Shown: positions 11,601-24,263 of the stretch, in pieces
How positions within the stretch are numbered: the stretch's first letter is position 1
Layout of the letters: each line of letters starts with the position of its first letter
The notes under the pieces: generated by a model
What the model was told of the DNA's origin: nothing
Seen by the model: the letters and a program-made list of their open reading frames with translations, nothing else
Databases searched by the model: none
Made by a program: the position numbers and the translations under genes
Source: Callaeas wilsoni
Lineage: Eukaryota; Chordata; Aves; Passeriformes; Callaeidae
DNA: 64,000 bases
Direction: 5' to 3'
NCBI GenBank assembly: GCA_013398955.1
Contig: VWPU01008529.1
Location: 124,001-188,000 of the forward strand

Positions 11601-14600
11601 CAAGGGTTCCCAAGGTGGTCAAAGGCCTGATGTCCACTGAAAGACAAGGAGGATTTAGGATCTTCTCTGTATCCTCCAGTCACCACATTATTTCTTCAGA
11701 CAACGAAGTGTGTTTTTAAATTCCCGCCTGGGTGTTTTTGAAAATTATGCTCTTTAGCTTGTGTGCTTGTGCCGTTGATTAGCTTAGCCAGCGCACTGCC
11801 CAGCGGTAACCGCAGCAGGACTGCAGTACCATGGCACGCTCCTCTCTGGCACCATCTAGTGACTCCAGAACAACGCTTCCAAACACCGCTCTTTCCCGCT
11901 GCTGAACGAGGTGTGCTCTCCTTTGGCAACGGCTTAACATTCAGATCAGTGCAGATGTCGCTCTCGTGAAATGAACTCACCTTAGAGCAACGGCTGCAAA
12001 GCCTTTTGGGAGAAAGCTTTGTAGTATGGCTCTTGTACTAACAGTTTAGATTCGTAATTCAAGGTGCAAAACTGCCAAAGCACATAAAAAATAATGTGAA
12101 GATCTTGTTATAGATATTTTGTTACAGCAAGAATCAGGAATGGTTACGTGTGTGTGTCTGTTTTAAGACTGTCATAGTCTTTGAGCATCTTTTCTAGTCC
12201 TAATAAAATGGCTGAGAATGAAATGAGCATACTTAAATTATAGAATGATTCAGGGCATCATGTTGTTAATAATGTAGAGAAATGAGATATAAAAGCTTTT
12301 ACTCAAGCATACCCTAAAGCAAATTTAAGTAGAGCACACAGCTATGATGCTGATTGTTTTCACAGGTGTTGGCACCATATGAATTAAATGGAGAAAAAAA
12401 AATGGTGAAACATTTATGACTCATTAGAATTATGTGGTTTTTTATCCTGTCCTAACAACTGAAAAAAGGTGTAATTTACATTTGCAGCCAAATGGCGTGA
12501 AGTAACATTATACTTTACCGACATGAAAAGAGGAGACTTCCAGATGACTACTATTCTGAACTTCTCTAGTTCTCAAATCCTGGATTTTCAGTTTCTCATG
12601 TGGACTTTTGAGAGCCAGCATTAAAACAAAAAAAAAAGTCAAAAAGGAATATGGTAACTTAAAATCTATAGAACATGTGGTTTCAAGGAACTAAGGGCCA
12701 TTCACTGGATGCAACACTTTTACAATCAGAATATTTTTCCTTTTCATCGAGAATACACTTGATAGAGCCAAAGAAACCCACATCCATGTTTGTTTTGGTT
12801 TTCTTTTTAAATAAACTCTGTATCCTCCTTTGCCTTTCTCCTTTAATTCTTTTTTTTAATCAGAATTGTTTTGTTGTAGATCTTTTGTAGTTTGTCATTC
12901 ATCTTAAATATTTACATGAAGGAGGTATCCTGACAGGCTGATCTATAGCAGGAAAGCAACAAATAAACAAATCCATGTCTACAGTATTTTAGATCCTGGT
13001 TTCCTGAGCTCCTAAGTGTTTATTTTTCCTATTGTAAAAACCTGCATTGAAATACATTCGAAATGGAGTTCACATGGCAGCTTTCAGGCAACATCTAATG
13101 TTTTAACAAAGCCATAATAGTAACCTCAGCTTCTCATACACTATGTAGTTGGCTGAAAAAGAAAGCAGCTGATTTATCAGAGCCTCCATGCTGTAGATGA
13201 GTCTTCAGAAAAAGAACATGTCGTACTTTGCAACTGAGACGTTTTGCAAACACCTAATAAACCAGAAAAAGAAAGTTTTATTGGGCTTTATGAGCACATT
13301 TTTCTCCTCTCACCAGAGCACCAAACCCAGTTTGTAATCCTACTTTCATTTATTTCATTTTCCCCTGAAATTTCTCATAGCACAAACTCGCTCAGTTTTG
13401 GCTGCCTAATTTGCATCTCATGGCCTGCAGTATCTCTTTAGGAGGTGAACTATTAAAAATACATTAGCCTGGTGTGGATGGTAATGGGCCAAATGCTGCT
13501 GGTTTTGAAGGCAATCTGGGAAGCCTCATGCTCTCCCTGATTCTTGATAGCTCTGCAAGCAAGTTGTTTGCTTTTTCTGTCCTTGGACTTTCGAAGTTCT
13601 AGCAGCAGATGTAGGTGAGATTATTGTTCTACTGAATGTCTGAATTGAGAAAAGCACTTTTCTTCCTTTCCAAGCTTGCTCTAATCTTTAATGTTACCCT
13701 TATTTCTGTTCTGCCAGAACTGTGTCCTATTAGCATCCAAAAATGTTACACATAACTTTGGCTTGCTTACAGAAGATGATCCAACCACTAACATTTGCCT
13801 TCTGTAGCTGAATGCTGAAAGAAAAAATAATCCACATTCGAAATGTGAGACTTTGCTGCTGTCAGTTTCTGGAGTTGATTATTAGGACTGTGATTTTTAT
13901 CTACTCACTTGTGCAGTAATTAAAAGCAATTCCCTCATCAGTTATCATCCTGCAAAGCCAGCTTTTAAGCAGTGCTTGATGTACAGTTTATTAACCTAAG
14001 CCCACGTTGAGGGAAAGGTGACATAGTTTAAAAAGTAAGAATGAACACATCTGCTCTGAAACAAAGAGCTGAATGTAAAATAGATGCTTACTGTTAAACC
14101 AGCAAAAATGGCAATATGATTTTAATTGGCAGAGTAGGAGTAATTACCTGGCTTGGGCCAGGTGTATGCCTCCATTCTGTCCACTCCCATCTGTGTCCTT
14201 TTTACGTGGATTATTTTCTGTGTGGATATATCCTGTCATGATGGGGTAGGTGATTAAAGAATTAAGAAGGAAATCAGGGAGTCAATAACTTGTATGCTGA
14301 AGAGGAAGAGCTATTCAGCTGCCTGACAACCTTTGCCACACCTTCTAGCAGGTATTGATGAGCACATGTGATTATCAGTGTCAGCTCCAGTACAAAGATA
14401 TTTGATGTTAACTGGATACTGTGCCTCTAGTTGCCAGTGTTGTAACTTAGGGCATCTTTATTCCAGGAAAGAAATGTAAAATAATAGGCAAAAAAGTGCA
14501 TGATATTTATCTGTGATAACTTTTCTTAGTGAGTGCTGGAGACAAAACATTAGGGTGAATGAAGGCAGACTGAGAGTGAGCTCAGCTATGGATCTATCCC

Positions 14601-16049
14601 ATTGGACTTCTCTTGACTGCTGAAAATTATCGATATGGAATCTTGTGAGAATACTCAAATATTAGAAAGAAAAGGCATTGAGAGAAGAAAATTGGAAGTG
14701 GAGCACAAGTCCCTAAAGCAATATATGCGCCTAAAGCACCAGTGTGGGTGTGTGCCTGAGAAAGGGGAGCAGAAAGAGGTCTGGGTGTAAAGATGCAGAC
14801 TGCAGTGTTTACTGATGGAGTTCTAGTTTATCCAACAAGGGGAAACAATGAGGTGAAAATCCAGAACTGTCTCTGCTTCTTCAAATACCTTCATTCAAGG
14901 CAGTCTTACAAAACAGCATGGCGTGTGACAGGCAGGAAAACGATGTGCAATCCATGGTCAGCCAAGAGAAAGCAGTAAGTGCCACAGACTGTTGTGCCCA
15001 CCCCCAGGAAGTGAATGAAGAACGGCATGGATTTTGTTTTAAATGGAGCTGAACAGTAATCCCAGGAGATTTAAGAGCTGACATCATGCAGTGGATACAT
15101 ATTTCACACCTGGGGATAGAGACATGCCTGAGATGAGCCAGGAAATGTATCTACAGGCCAGGCATGAATACCCAGATTGAAAGCATAAATGGAACAGTGC
15201 AAGCTGTGCAAAGAATACAGTGACTGACAAGAAATGCCTCATGGAATTCCAGCCCAGACCTAGGAAAAGGTCAGAACAGACTTGTTAATTTCTAATGAAA
15301 GAAACTTTATGGTCCAGTAGATTAATAACCCAGTTTTTGAAAGATGCACAGACAAGAACAACAGTCAGAAAACTGAAGGTACAGATTTTTAAATGTGCAA
15401 TAACTCACTAGCTGGGACTGAGCAAGAGGCTCCTGATACTCTGCCCTTAAGTATTTGAAAAATTTGGTACCTTTAAACTTCTTCATAAGATTTATGTTTC
15501 TGAAAATATGCAACAGAATAGGACTATGGTATCAGCCTTGGCAGCAGCCAGGAAACTGGCAGTGTTAGATAGATAATAAGGGTGTTTGGCCTGGGTATTT
15601 TGAACCTCTTAAATGCTAAATGTTCCCATGTTTTAAATAGAGACATGTACTCAGACTCTGGCCTTGCAGTCTAGGTAAGTTTGTCTACTAAAGCCTGAGG
15701 CAAAACTAATCAATATTTTTTTCTTTACAGTTCTTAGGAAACTGAGCAAACGCAAAGCACCAAAACCCCAGAGGTTACTGTATGCTGAAATGTATGTACA
15801 AAATTAGCCATTAGATTATTATGAAAAATAACAAAAAATTGTTACTGGGTGCAAGATGTGAAATGAGTAGAACAGGCAGGAAAAGTGAAACTCAGGATAT
15901 CGTGCTGTGACTTGAATCAAAGAAAGCACTGGTGTTCATAATCTGTCAGGGTAATGTAAGCAAGACTAAAAGTACGTGAATTGTGTGATCAACACAGAGG
16001 ATCAATATGGCCAATCCTTTTGAGTGCCCTCAATAGTAGTAGAAAACAG
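5601..16049. other. Gene-poor AT-rich stretch, nothing supported
   Basis: About 10 kb with short, mutually overlapping open frames on both strands, scattered short homopolymers and no recognised repeat family. A short AT-only TTTAATTAAATTAAGG-type stretch lies near 10022-10051. I saw no paired splice signals of realistic intron or exon size. A 56-nt GTAAGT-to-TTTACAG pair at 15675-15730 is treated as chance. Undetected old repeats or conserved elements are possible. Confidence 0.5.
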
Positions 16050-16640
16050 GGAAGTTGGACAGTACAGAGAGAAGTTGGTGGCTTCATCGTTGGCATTTGG
16101 TGTTGTTTCAGCTATTGCAGATGTCTGCCTGGCATCCATTCGCTACCGCGGCGGGGTGTCAGTCTGCTTTAGGTCCTGCGTCATCTCTGCTATTCCTGTG
16201 CAGATATCCTGGATGCTTTACAGCCTTCTCAAATGGCGCTGGGCACCTGTGCATTGGGCAGGAATCCTGGCCTTCGCTTCGTGAGGCAGCACGTTCCTGA
16301 AGGGCCACAACAGTGTGGTCATGGGCCCTGCCAAGCGTGGCAGCAGTGAGCAAGTTGGACAAATCTTTAAACAGGTAAGTCTGTGCAATAATTATCTTCA
16401 GCTTGGGTCTTTTAAGCCTGGTTGTGGGCTGAGCCCTACAGCTTCCTGCCTTGGCTGAGAATGAATCACCTGTGGGCAGCTGCATTTCCCAGAGCAGATG
16501 GGAGCTGTCGGGTTCGGAGTCAGAAATTACGGAAAGGGATACAACGTGTAACAGCTCCCTTTGGGCAGGAGAGATTGGAGATGGGGATAGGTAGGTCTCT
16601 TCAGCCAAGGAGAGGATATCACAGATAAAGATGCTTAAGG
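16050..16640. other. GC-richer, CpG-containing patch
   Basis: This segment differs from its AT-rich surroundings. It holds several CpGs within a short span (CTACCGCGGCGGGG near 16143-16156, GGCGCTGGGC, CTTCGCTTCGTG, GTCGGGTTCGGAG). Frames stay open on both strands (for example about 16024-16284 on + and 16159-16608 on -), which such composition produces by itself. I recognise no protein or repeat family. It could be a decayed LTR or other repeat, or an exon-bearing patch. Confidence 0.4.
16121..16374 (+). other. Exon-like segment bounded by splice-type signals
   Basis: On the + strand TGTTGTTTCAG (AG at 16110-16111) and a second CAG ending at 16120 are possible acceptors. CAG|GTAAGT at 16372-16380 is a near-perfect donor. 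The enclosed 254-263 nt would be a normal internal exon size. The polypyrimidine tract is short, and the frame ending near 16284 stops before the donor. If transcribed, a non-coding RNA exon is more likely than a coding one. I could not identify a partner exon. Confidence 0.2.
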
Positions 16641-16896
16641 AAGATGCTTTAACAGGCAGTCAGGTGTCTATGTAAAATACCTAGAGGAGAAAGCAATTAA
16701 AAGAGCTCTAGTTGATTAAAAAAAAAAGTCGAAGAAAATGCAGTTAGTTTGAGAATAAACTTAATCACCAAGGTGCCCTTGAAGTTTATCAGACCACCTA
16801 GAGGTGCAATATCCTAGACAGGCAATGAATTCTCAGAAATACCCTTCATCTAATCTTTTTTTTATTATTTTTCCCTACCCTAAGACGATTGAAGTG
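16641..16896. other. No recognisable feature
   Basis: AT-rich spacer with A and T homopolymers near 16718-16727 and 16856-16863. Confidence 0.5.
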
Positions 16897-16914
16897 TTTT
16901 GGTTTGGTTTGGTT
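16897..16914. repeat. Short (TTTGG)n run
   Basis: About three copies of TTTGG in tandem. Too short to be a robust microsatellite. Confidence 0.7.
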
Positions 16915-17079
16915 GGAAGACTGTACTAGCTTGCCAGAGGGAATTCAGAGGAAACCAGAATATTTTCCCAAAGAGATGGTAAGGCCCAGCCACACCTTGC
17001 AACATGAAATCTTTAATCATGTACCTGCCTGTATAACTGCAGCAATATTCAGTGTTTCTGTAACATCATTCATGCAAGA

Positions 17080-17150
17080 ATTTCAAAGCACTTCATAAGC
17101 ACTAATTAATCAAACCTCACAAACCCTCAGCAAGCAGCAACTTTGCCCAC
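17080..17150 (-). mobile_element. Fragment of ancient amniote MIR/L3-like element
   Basis: The + strand reads TTTCAAAGCACTTCATAAGC, then ACTAATTAATCAAACCTCACAAACCC. This resembles the reverse complement of the amniote core-SINE/LINE tail 'CAAAGCACTTTACAAACATTAATTAATCCTCACAACACCC'. The same signature opens the relic at 1872-2043. The downstream half is not clearly preserved. Confidence 0.5.
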
Positions 17151-20100
17151 CAATGAAGTGTAATCAGCTCTAAAATGGAACATGATGGCAGTTTGATATC
17201 TCATAACATGATGCAACAGGTCAAGGCAAGTAGAATAGGAGCAATTGAGGGCACTTGGGAAGCACCGATCCTTACACATCTTTGCAGAGACAGTGCTTCA
17301 CTGGATATGCTTTGTGGAAATATTTGGTAAAAATAGTTTTGGGAAAAATACAATTTATGTATTGCACACAAAAGAACAACTTGAAATATATTTTTAAATT
17401 CCTCATAGTTCTTGTAATATAAAGGCAAATATCTGCACTTTGCAGGGGCAATGCATCAGAATGCTTTCCACTTATTTTGGGATTTTTGTTTCTATCTCTC
17501 TAACCAGTGGCACCTGAAGACCTAGAGATCACGAAAGAAACCACTCTGATGTAGTTCTGGACCCCCAGGCACTGCCACCTGAGGGACCCCAGGGGAAGAA
17601 GGAAGCTGTGTCTGAGACTGCAGGCTGTACCTTCAGTTCCTCTATGTTTTGAGGGACCGCCCAGCACATTTAGTACTTTACTCCCCAAGATGGGTCTCTC
17701 AAAGCTGTGATCCCCAGCTACAAAACCTGCTCCAGTGCAGAAGCCACAGGACCTAAATTAGTGCCTTCTCTTGGCCCAGCCAAAGCTGTCAATGTTCCAG
17801 TTCACTACAATGAGAGAAAGATTGGGCTGGCTCAGTTTCTTTATGTTTCTGCCAATCCGATCTTGAGGGGTGGATGAATTCAGAATATGTTACTAATACT
17901 CTGAGTATGTGTCTTCCCAATTAAGCGTATGTTGAACAACCTTCATCTTTTCCTGTCTGTAGGCAAAACATCACTGTATTTTAGGTCTCCTGTCCCATCA
18001 CTTCTCATCTCTTTTTGAAGCAAATGGGACATGGGTTTGGTTTTTTGGTTGGTTTTTTGACATCATGCCAAAAAATTATATTGTACTTGTGTAAAACAAT
18101 GTGCAAACCATTAAGTAGAATAATGAAATGCTGGAAGTTAAAACAATAAGCTTGGATGATTTAAACCTTGCTACATTTTAAATGTGCAATATGTTTGCAA
18201 GAATGAAATTGGTCTTTGGGGCTGAATTAATAGTACAGATATCCAGCCCATTTTGGAAAGAACAAGTAATACCTAGGACCATAATTTAAACCAGTCTTGT
18301 AATTAGCTGGTCATTTCACATTATGAGAGTTCTGGTCTTGTTGTTTGGCTTTACAAATTACTCATATAGTCATCTTCTAATTATACATGATATGTTTAAA
18401 AAACACAACAAAACCCACCAAACTGTTTGGATGAGAATCTTTCCTTTGGCAGAAGAGTGAAAAGTAAATAATTTAGATGGATTATGTAGTACACTCCCCA
18501 TTAATATGCCTTTGCAAACTTATTTAAAAACCCAGGATCTGGAAGCTCCTTTAACCATACTTTCAAGTTGTCATAATTCTCCCTGACTTCACTTCCTGAT
18601 CATGAAGCAACAAAGTATTTTCAGTCAAAACTCATCTCACTTTACATCTAATTGATAAATAAGGGATATTACTGTAAATGCAAAAAGGTGGCTTTGCTCG
18701 TGAGTATGGTAGAAACTGCATTATAGAAATTCAGTCAAACTTTTGCAGGACTAAATTGGGATGCTAGGAGGACTGTGCATTTCCCTGGGACTTTCCTTCT
18801 GTTTATAGCACACAGTATGGAAACCTTTCTGCCTGTCACACGGGGTCAATGACGTACTGTGCTGATACTGAGATGGAAATCAGAACTGTCTTGAGGCTGT
18901 TCTCAGTCACCTTCTTATCACCCTTAAGCAATGATTTTGGTTCCCTGGGATCGGGGAGAGAGAGCCTTTCCTAGTCACAGTTCCCTTATAACTTCACTTA
19001 TAGTAGGTTAGTAAGTGATAAGCTGCAGACAAAGGCATTGTAAAGCTGCCATGTGGGGGTTTTATTTTTGTCTTCCAAATCAAGTGTTCTGCCAACAGAG
19101 CATGAGGTTCAGGTACTTCATTAAACTGACTTTTTGTACATTTCAGTCTTGCTGATGGATAGCAGCTACTGCAGGAGGTCAGGATCTGGCCCCAAATTTG
19201 ACTTCTATGCAATAAAGTAAGAATTCCTTAGTAGGCTGAATTATATCATTATTATCAGCATGTCTGCAAATGCAACATCTCAGTGAAATAATTTGTAGGG
19301 AGATTCTAGGTTGTGAATCATGTGTGGTGAAATTTTGGCTGAAGTAGCTGTCATTTAAAATATTTTGTGAATGCATAGATTTCAGTCCTCTAACTAGCCC
19401 CTTTTTACCAACCTAAAAATTAAGAAATTATTCTTTCATACATTTACCTTTCTTTAATCTCTTGGCTTTACAACTTGATTGAAATTTACACTATTTATGG
19501 ATTTGATACAATAAAAAAGACATTGTGTCTATCCACATACATATACTAGAAATTAAAAGTTGAGGGGTGAGAAATGAAAAATTCATAGCCTTGGATGTTG
19601 AAAAAGTCAGACCTGCTGTCTCCCCTTGAAGTCACCTAGGTGAGGCTTTTTGACATAATGGAAGCATCAATGAACTGCTCTTGATTAAAAGTTTGACAGG
19701 TTGACACTATCCCCCTGAACAGGAAGACCGGGGTTGAAAGAAAATTTTAATACAAACAGAATTTCATTAATACCACAGTTTGCTATAATGGGGGTCTTTT
19801 TTCACCCCACTGTTATTTTTGCTTAGATGGTGTCATTACCTTTTAAAGGGGAAAGACACTGTGGTTAAGCTTTGTCTCAGAAACTATGTCATACTAATGG
19901 AACAGGAGCTTTCAAGTAAAATATGAAACAAACTGTCTGGAATTGTTCTGATTCTCCAGGCACAAGCAAAACCAGTTTTAATAGGGTGGTTCCTTTAAGT
20001 GCAGGCTCTAGTCATTGAGCTAATCTTTATTTTGTAGAGAGAGTACAGAAATTCATTAAACAGTATAAAATAATCAATATAAGCAGAATATCAGAATGGC

Positions 20101-22460
20101 CTTATGTCTCTCAAGATTCAAAAATAAAGCCTCACTTCACTTTATTTACCTTTCGAGAGCTTTTTTCCTCTAATGTGGTAACTGTTAGACTCTATCTGCT
20201 CTGCTCAGTGTTAGGGCTGTCATGATGAAAGTGCATAAACAATATAAATAATAGTTTTTGGCACATGAAAGGAACTCTGAGTGGATTGTTCTTTGGAATT
20301 TAACCATCACTATTTTTGTTTGACTTTCAGGGATTTTTTTTGTTTTTTATGTTTAACCCAAAAATTCTTATAATCTTAAATTGATTATTTGGAAAAACAT
20401 CATTCTTTTAACATTTACATTACAATTTAATATTTATAGCTTGATGCCAGGCAATTCTTATACAATTTAGTAAATATTTATTAAATCAGACTGGTTTTTA
20501 AAGACTTATAGTTTTGTAAGCACTCTTTATCACTAATACTCTTTGAAGCGGAATGTCAGCCTGAGCAAGTCAGCTTCTATATTGCGTTTCCAGTCCTTGT
20601 CTGCAGTGATCCTTCTTGACTTCTTTTCACTGCTGAATAGTTAAATAGTTTAAGCTCTTTCAGATCCTTGATATTATCAGGTTATATAACCTCCCACTCC
20701 ATTCCCATTCATCATCTCTGCAATGTAATATTTGCACATGGATTTTTTACATCTTATTTGAAATTTGCAGACCCTTAAAGCAATTGATTAAATCCACAGT
20801 ATCTCTCTTTGTGATGCATTTTTAATTTCTCATTTAGAGGCAACTTAATTGAATTACTGTGAGCTTACAGTCAGTATTTTCCTGATATCATTTAATCGTA
20901 AGTGTTGAGTTTTTAGATGCAGAGCTTGAGGCATATTTACCACCTTAATTGCAGACTCATTCTAACTGTTTTTTTGAAGACGATGAGTGTTGAGGTACTG
21001 ACTCACAGTGGAAAGCAGGCAGTGTGCATCTTCTCAGTTTGGAAACCTAAAACTAAGCCATCTAAATCAATGAACTTGATACAATGCTATAAACAGCTTA
21101 TCCAGTCACCAACAGAGTCAGTAATAGATCTTGGGCATCTGCTTCACATTTTCTTGTTCTCCAGCCATGCCATTTCTCTCTCCTTAAATCATCAGTGACA
21201 AATTAAGTAAAAATGAACATGTGAGGAGTATGAGGAAGAGAATGTTGAAAACAAAGCAATTCGGAGCATTTTATCCTTTCTATCCAAGTCAATGGCAGGT
21301 GTTCTATGTCCTATTACAGCCTTGATAGCGTGTTATGTTGCATCATTTCAGCATGCTTGCACTCAGAGTGGATGACTAAATGTCAGTTCAGATAGCGGTT
21401 ATCCAATCCAAATGATCCACAGTTGGGTGGCAGCAGGTGAACAGGAGAGTGTCCATTTCAGAAGCCTGTCCTGCCACTCCATACATGGAAGGCTGCAGAT
21501 ACTCCGGATTTTGTTAGTAGAAAGGAGCAGATGTAAACTAAGAAATATTTTTATGTGATTTTACAGTTCTTTCATGATTGATTATGGGTCTACTTATGAT
21601 GAAGAGAGCTCTTCAGAATAAATACGAACAGTTCTGATTATCCATCTTTCCGTTTATTGACACAAAGTGGGCAGTAGACAATGTGTTATAAGCAAAAAAA
21701 ATTTTCACTATATTAAGAACCATTTCTTTGCTAAAACATCCATTAAATCAGCCTCTTGACATATTCCCAGCAAGTTAATCTGATCGTGATTGCCTCTGAG
21801 TGAAATGGAAATGAGAAAATTCCAATAAGCATGTGAACATACAAACTGATTTTCAACCCATTCTAAACACAGGTTGGCTGAAGACATTACTTGTATAGGC
21901 CAGTAAGTGAGAAGCTGAAGTGCATCTGAATGTAAAAGCCAAAATCAATTTGATTTTAAATGATTTTCAGCTGATTTTAAAAAGCAATGGTGTGGAACTT
22001 ATGTGTAAGGTTAAAAGGCATCAATTTTGTTCCTTACAGACTAAAGCAAGCTTATTTTTTCTCCTTTATTCAATTTGTTATTTCTTTTTATCCCATTACT
22101 CTTTTCAAGGTCCTGTATATCACTTTACCGGTTTTAGTTGGAATTATCAGACCAACAATGTAAAGCACTTACACATAAAACTGAACACCAGATGGGACTC
22201 AGTGGATATTATGTTATTCATGGCCAATGAATTAGAGATGCCTTAAAAAAGAAGAAACCTAGTCTGCTGTGGCATGTCCTCAGCTTTATTCTAGCTGCAG
22301 GCTTCTTTTGCCTGTATGCATTGAGTAACCCACTATACTCTGATCAAAATCCCCTTTGGAAATAGCAAGAGCTCTTCCTGTTGAGTTCAGTAGGCTGCTG
22401 GTCAGGCTGTGATTGCCATTCATTTACTGAGCAAAACGATCCTGTGATACAGCATCCATA
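17151..22460. other. Gene-poor AT-rich stretch
   Basis: No gene, RNA gene or repeat recognised over about 5.3 kb apart from low-complexity GGTTTT-type sequence at 18034-18059. The part about 20500-20910 is AT-rich and complex with several TAAT/ATTA cores. It could contain a conserved element or an old LINE, but nothing decisive is visible. Confidence 0.45.
18034..18059. repeat. Low-complexity GGTTTT-type run
   Basis: GGGTTTGGTTTTTTGGTTGG followed by TTTTTT. An imperfect G/T simple repeat. Confidence 0.6.
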
Positions 22461-22572
22461 ATGAGTCTGAAGAAATCTGGACTCAATTTTTGTTCTTGTT
22501 TCGCCTAGTCTTGGCAATCTTGGGCAAAACATTTGTTCTCTCTCAGCCTTTGTTTCCTAAACTATAACGTGA
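22461..22572 (+). mobile_element. MIR SINE relic, sense orientation
   Basis: ATGAGTCTGAAGAAATCTGG and GACTCAATTTTTG correspond to the 'GAGTCAGACAGACCTGGGTTCAAATCC' part of MIR. CTTGGGCAAAACATTTGTTC then TCTCTCAGCCTTTGTTTCC and TAAACTATAACG correspond to 'CTTGGGCAAGTCACTTAACCTCTCTGAGCCTCAGTTTCCTCATCTGTAAAATG'. The order and spacing are right and divergence is high. This is the most convincing MIR in the window. Confidence 0.7.
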
Positions 22573-24203
22573 GAAAAAGAAGTCCTTTATTTCTCATCTT
22601 TTGTTATCTGGCAATCTAGACTTTACTGTTTTTGTCTAGGGAATTTATTTTTATTGCATATGGAGCAGCAGCAACCCCTGCTTATCCCATTGGAAAACCA
22701 GGATTTAGCCTCTTAAAGTACTTGGAATGTTGCAGTGCTAAGTTGGAATATCAGAAATACTGTGGTCAGTAACAAGGAAATGTAAGATATTACAGCTCCA
22801 GAGATCGGATAGACAGACAGTGGCCAGGAAATTCAAATTGTTTGAAATGATTGCTGTTTGTACTTTGGAAAAATGCTCCTCAATAAAGATGTGATAAGGA
22901 CCCAGAACAGGGGTCAAACACAAGTTTAAATTACGCAGTTATTCCACAACAGAACTTGGAAGAATTTAAAAGAATTTAAACTGGAACAGAATAGAGCTTG
23001 TTGAAATCTTTGCACAAATATCCATGATTAAGAATGGTGACAAATGTGTCTGTGCTATTAATTATAAAATCCTATCTCAGGAGGGATTAACAAAAACCTA
23101 TAATCCATTTGTCTGGGAGTATTTTAAACAAGGAGTAAACAAGCTGTTTTCTGAGCCTTCTTTACATCACTGTAAATTGAAATAGAATTTTCCTCAGAAA
23201 TTACTGTGTAAGTGTCATGAGGTCATTTGCATCCTCTCTTTCAGTCTCTCTCTCTGCATTCCAATCCTTATGGCTTCCTGCACTATGATTTAGTTTTCAG
23301 TTTGTATTTATAAGGGGATTTTATCACTAATGTTTTTGCACAACATAATTAAAAATCAGCTTCCTTACTGGATGAAAGGACTCTGAAGTCAGTTCCCCAT
23401 ATTTGATAGACTCCTTGCAAAGCAATATGGTAAATCCCGCATATAAAAAAAATTATGGACAAGACCTTCAGAAAGCATAAATTTAGAAATAAATTTTGTT
23501 TACTTTTTTTTTTTTCAGTTAAAGTGCTTAAGTTGTCAGCACTTGGAACCAGCTTAAGTATCTGAGGGTCTGAAATCTCAGTCAATGCCCTTATCCCTTC
23601 ACTTCCATTTAATGATTCTTTGTAGTACAAAATGTCAGTTTTCCAGTCTAGGTATTTACTGATTGTGTACTTTTTACTACTATTTTAAATTATTGCTTAT
23701 TTTTAAAGCTTCTGTCTCTGCAGCAGAAAAGTTTAGTGACATAAATGGTCTACTAAAATGGCCATTTAGCTAATCCAGCTTCTTTACAGTAATACAGTTG
23801 TATCAGTTCCTGCATAATTTCCTTTCTGAAAACATTCAAACTATTTTGAAAAAATATTTGTCAAGCTGAATTTTCTTGAGAATTTGGTGCAAAATCTTTT
23901 GTTGGTTTAAATATTCTAAAGATTTTGTGTACTTGTATGTTTGTGTGCCAAAATGCTGCTATTAAATTGGTGAGGAGTTATAGGTGTACCTACACAGATT
24001 CACAATTGCAAAAATTTCTGGGACAGTACTGAGTATGAAGTGGATGATATGAATCTATAACAGGTTAATATCTTGAGAATTATACCTTGCCCTCGACTCA
24101 AAAAAACCCTACGTACAGGATTTAGAAGGGCTAAAAGCAGTGAGCCAATTTCTGGAAAGATTTCGAGATGAAAAGAGGCTAAGTAAAATGAGCTTAGAAA
24201 CAG
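22573..24203. other. No recognisable feature
   Basis: AT-rich sequence containing a tiny direct duplication AGAATTTAAA x2 at 22961-22980 and a T-run near 23505-23516. No gene supported. Confidence 0.5.
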
Positions 24204-24263
24204 AGGCTGCATAATTCCTCATGATACAATGTGTGAAGGCTGCATAATTCCTCATGATACAAT
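24204..24263. repeat. Two-copy tandem duplication, period 33
   Basis: The 27 bases at 24204-24230 (starting AGGCTGCATAATTCCTCATG) recur identically at 24237-24263, separated by GTGTGA. The identity suggests a fairly recent local slippage or tandem duplication. No family recognised. Confidence 0.95.

Noticed and set aside
15675..15730. GTAAGT donor and TTTCTTTACAG acceptor 56 nt apart, resembling a tiny intron
   Set aside because: A 56-nt intron is below the usual vertebrate minimum, and neither flank shows coding or repeat character; treated as chance.
16159..16608. 149-codon open frame on the - strand
   Set aside because: No recognisable domain, overlapped by frames on +, in a GC-richer patch where stops are rarer.
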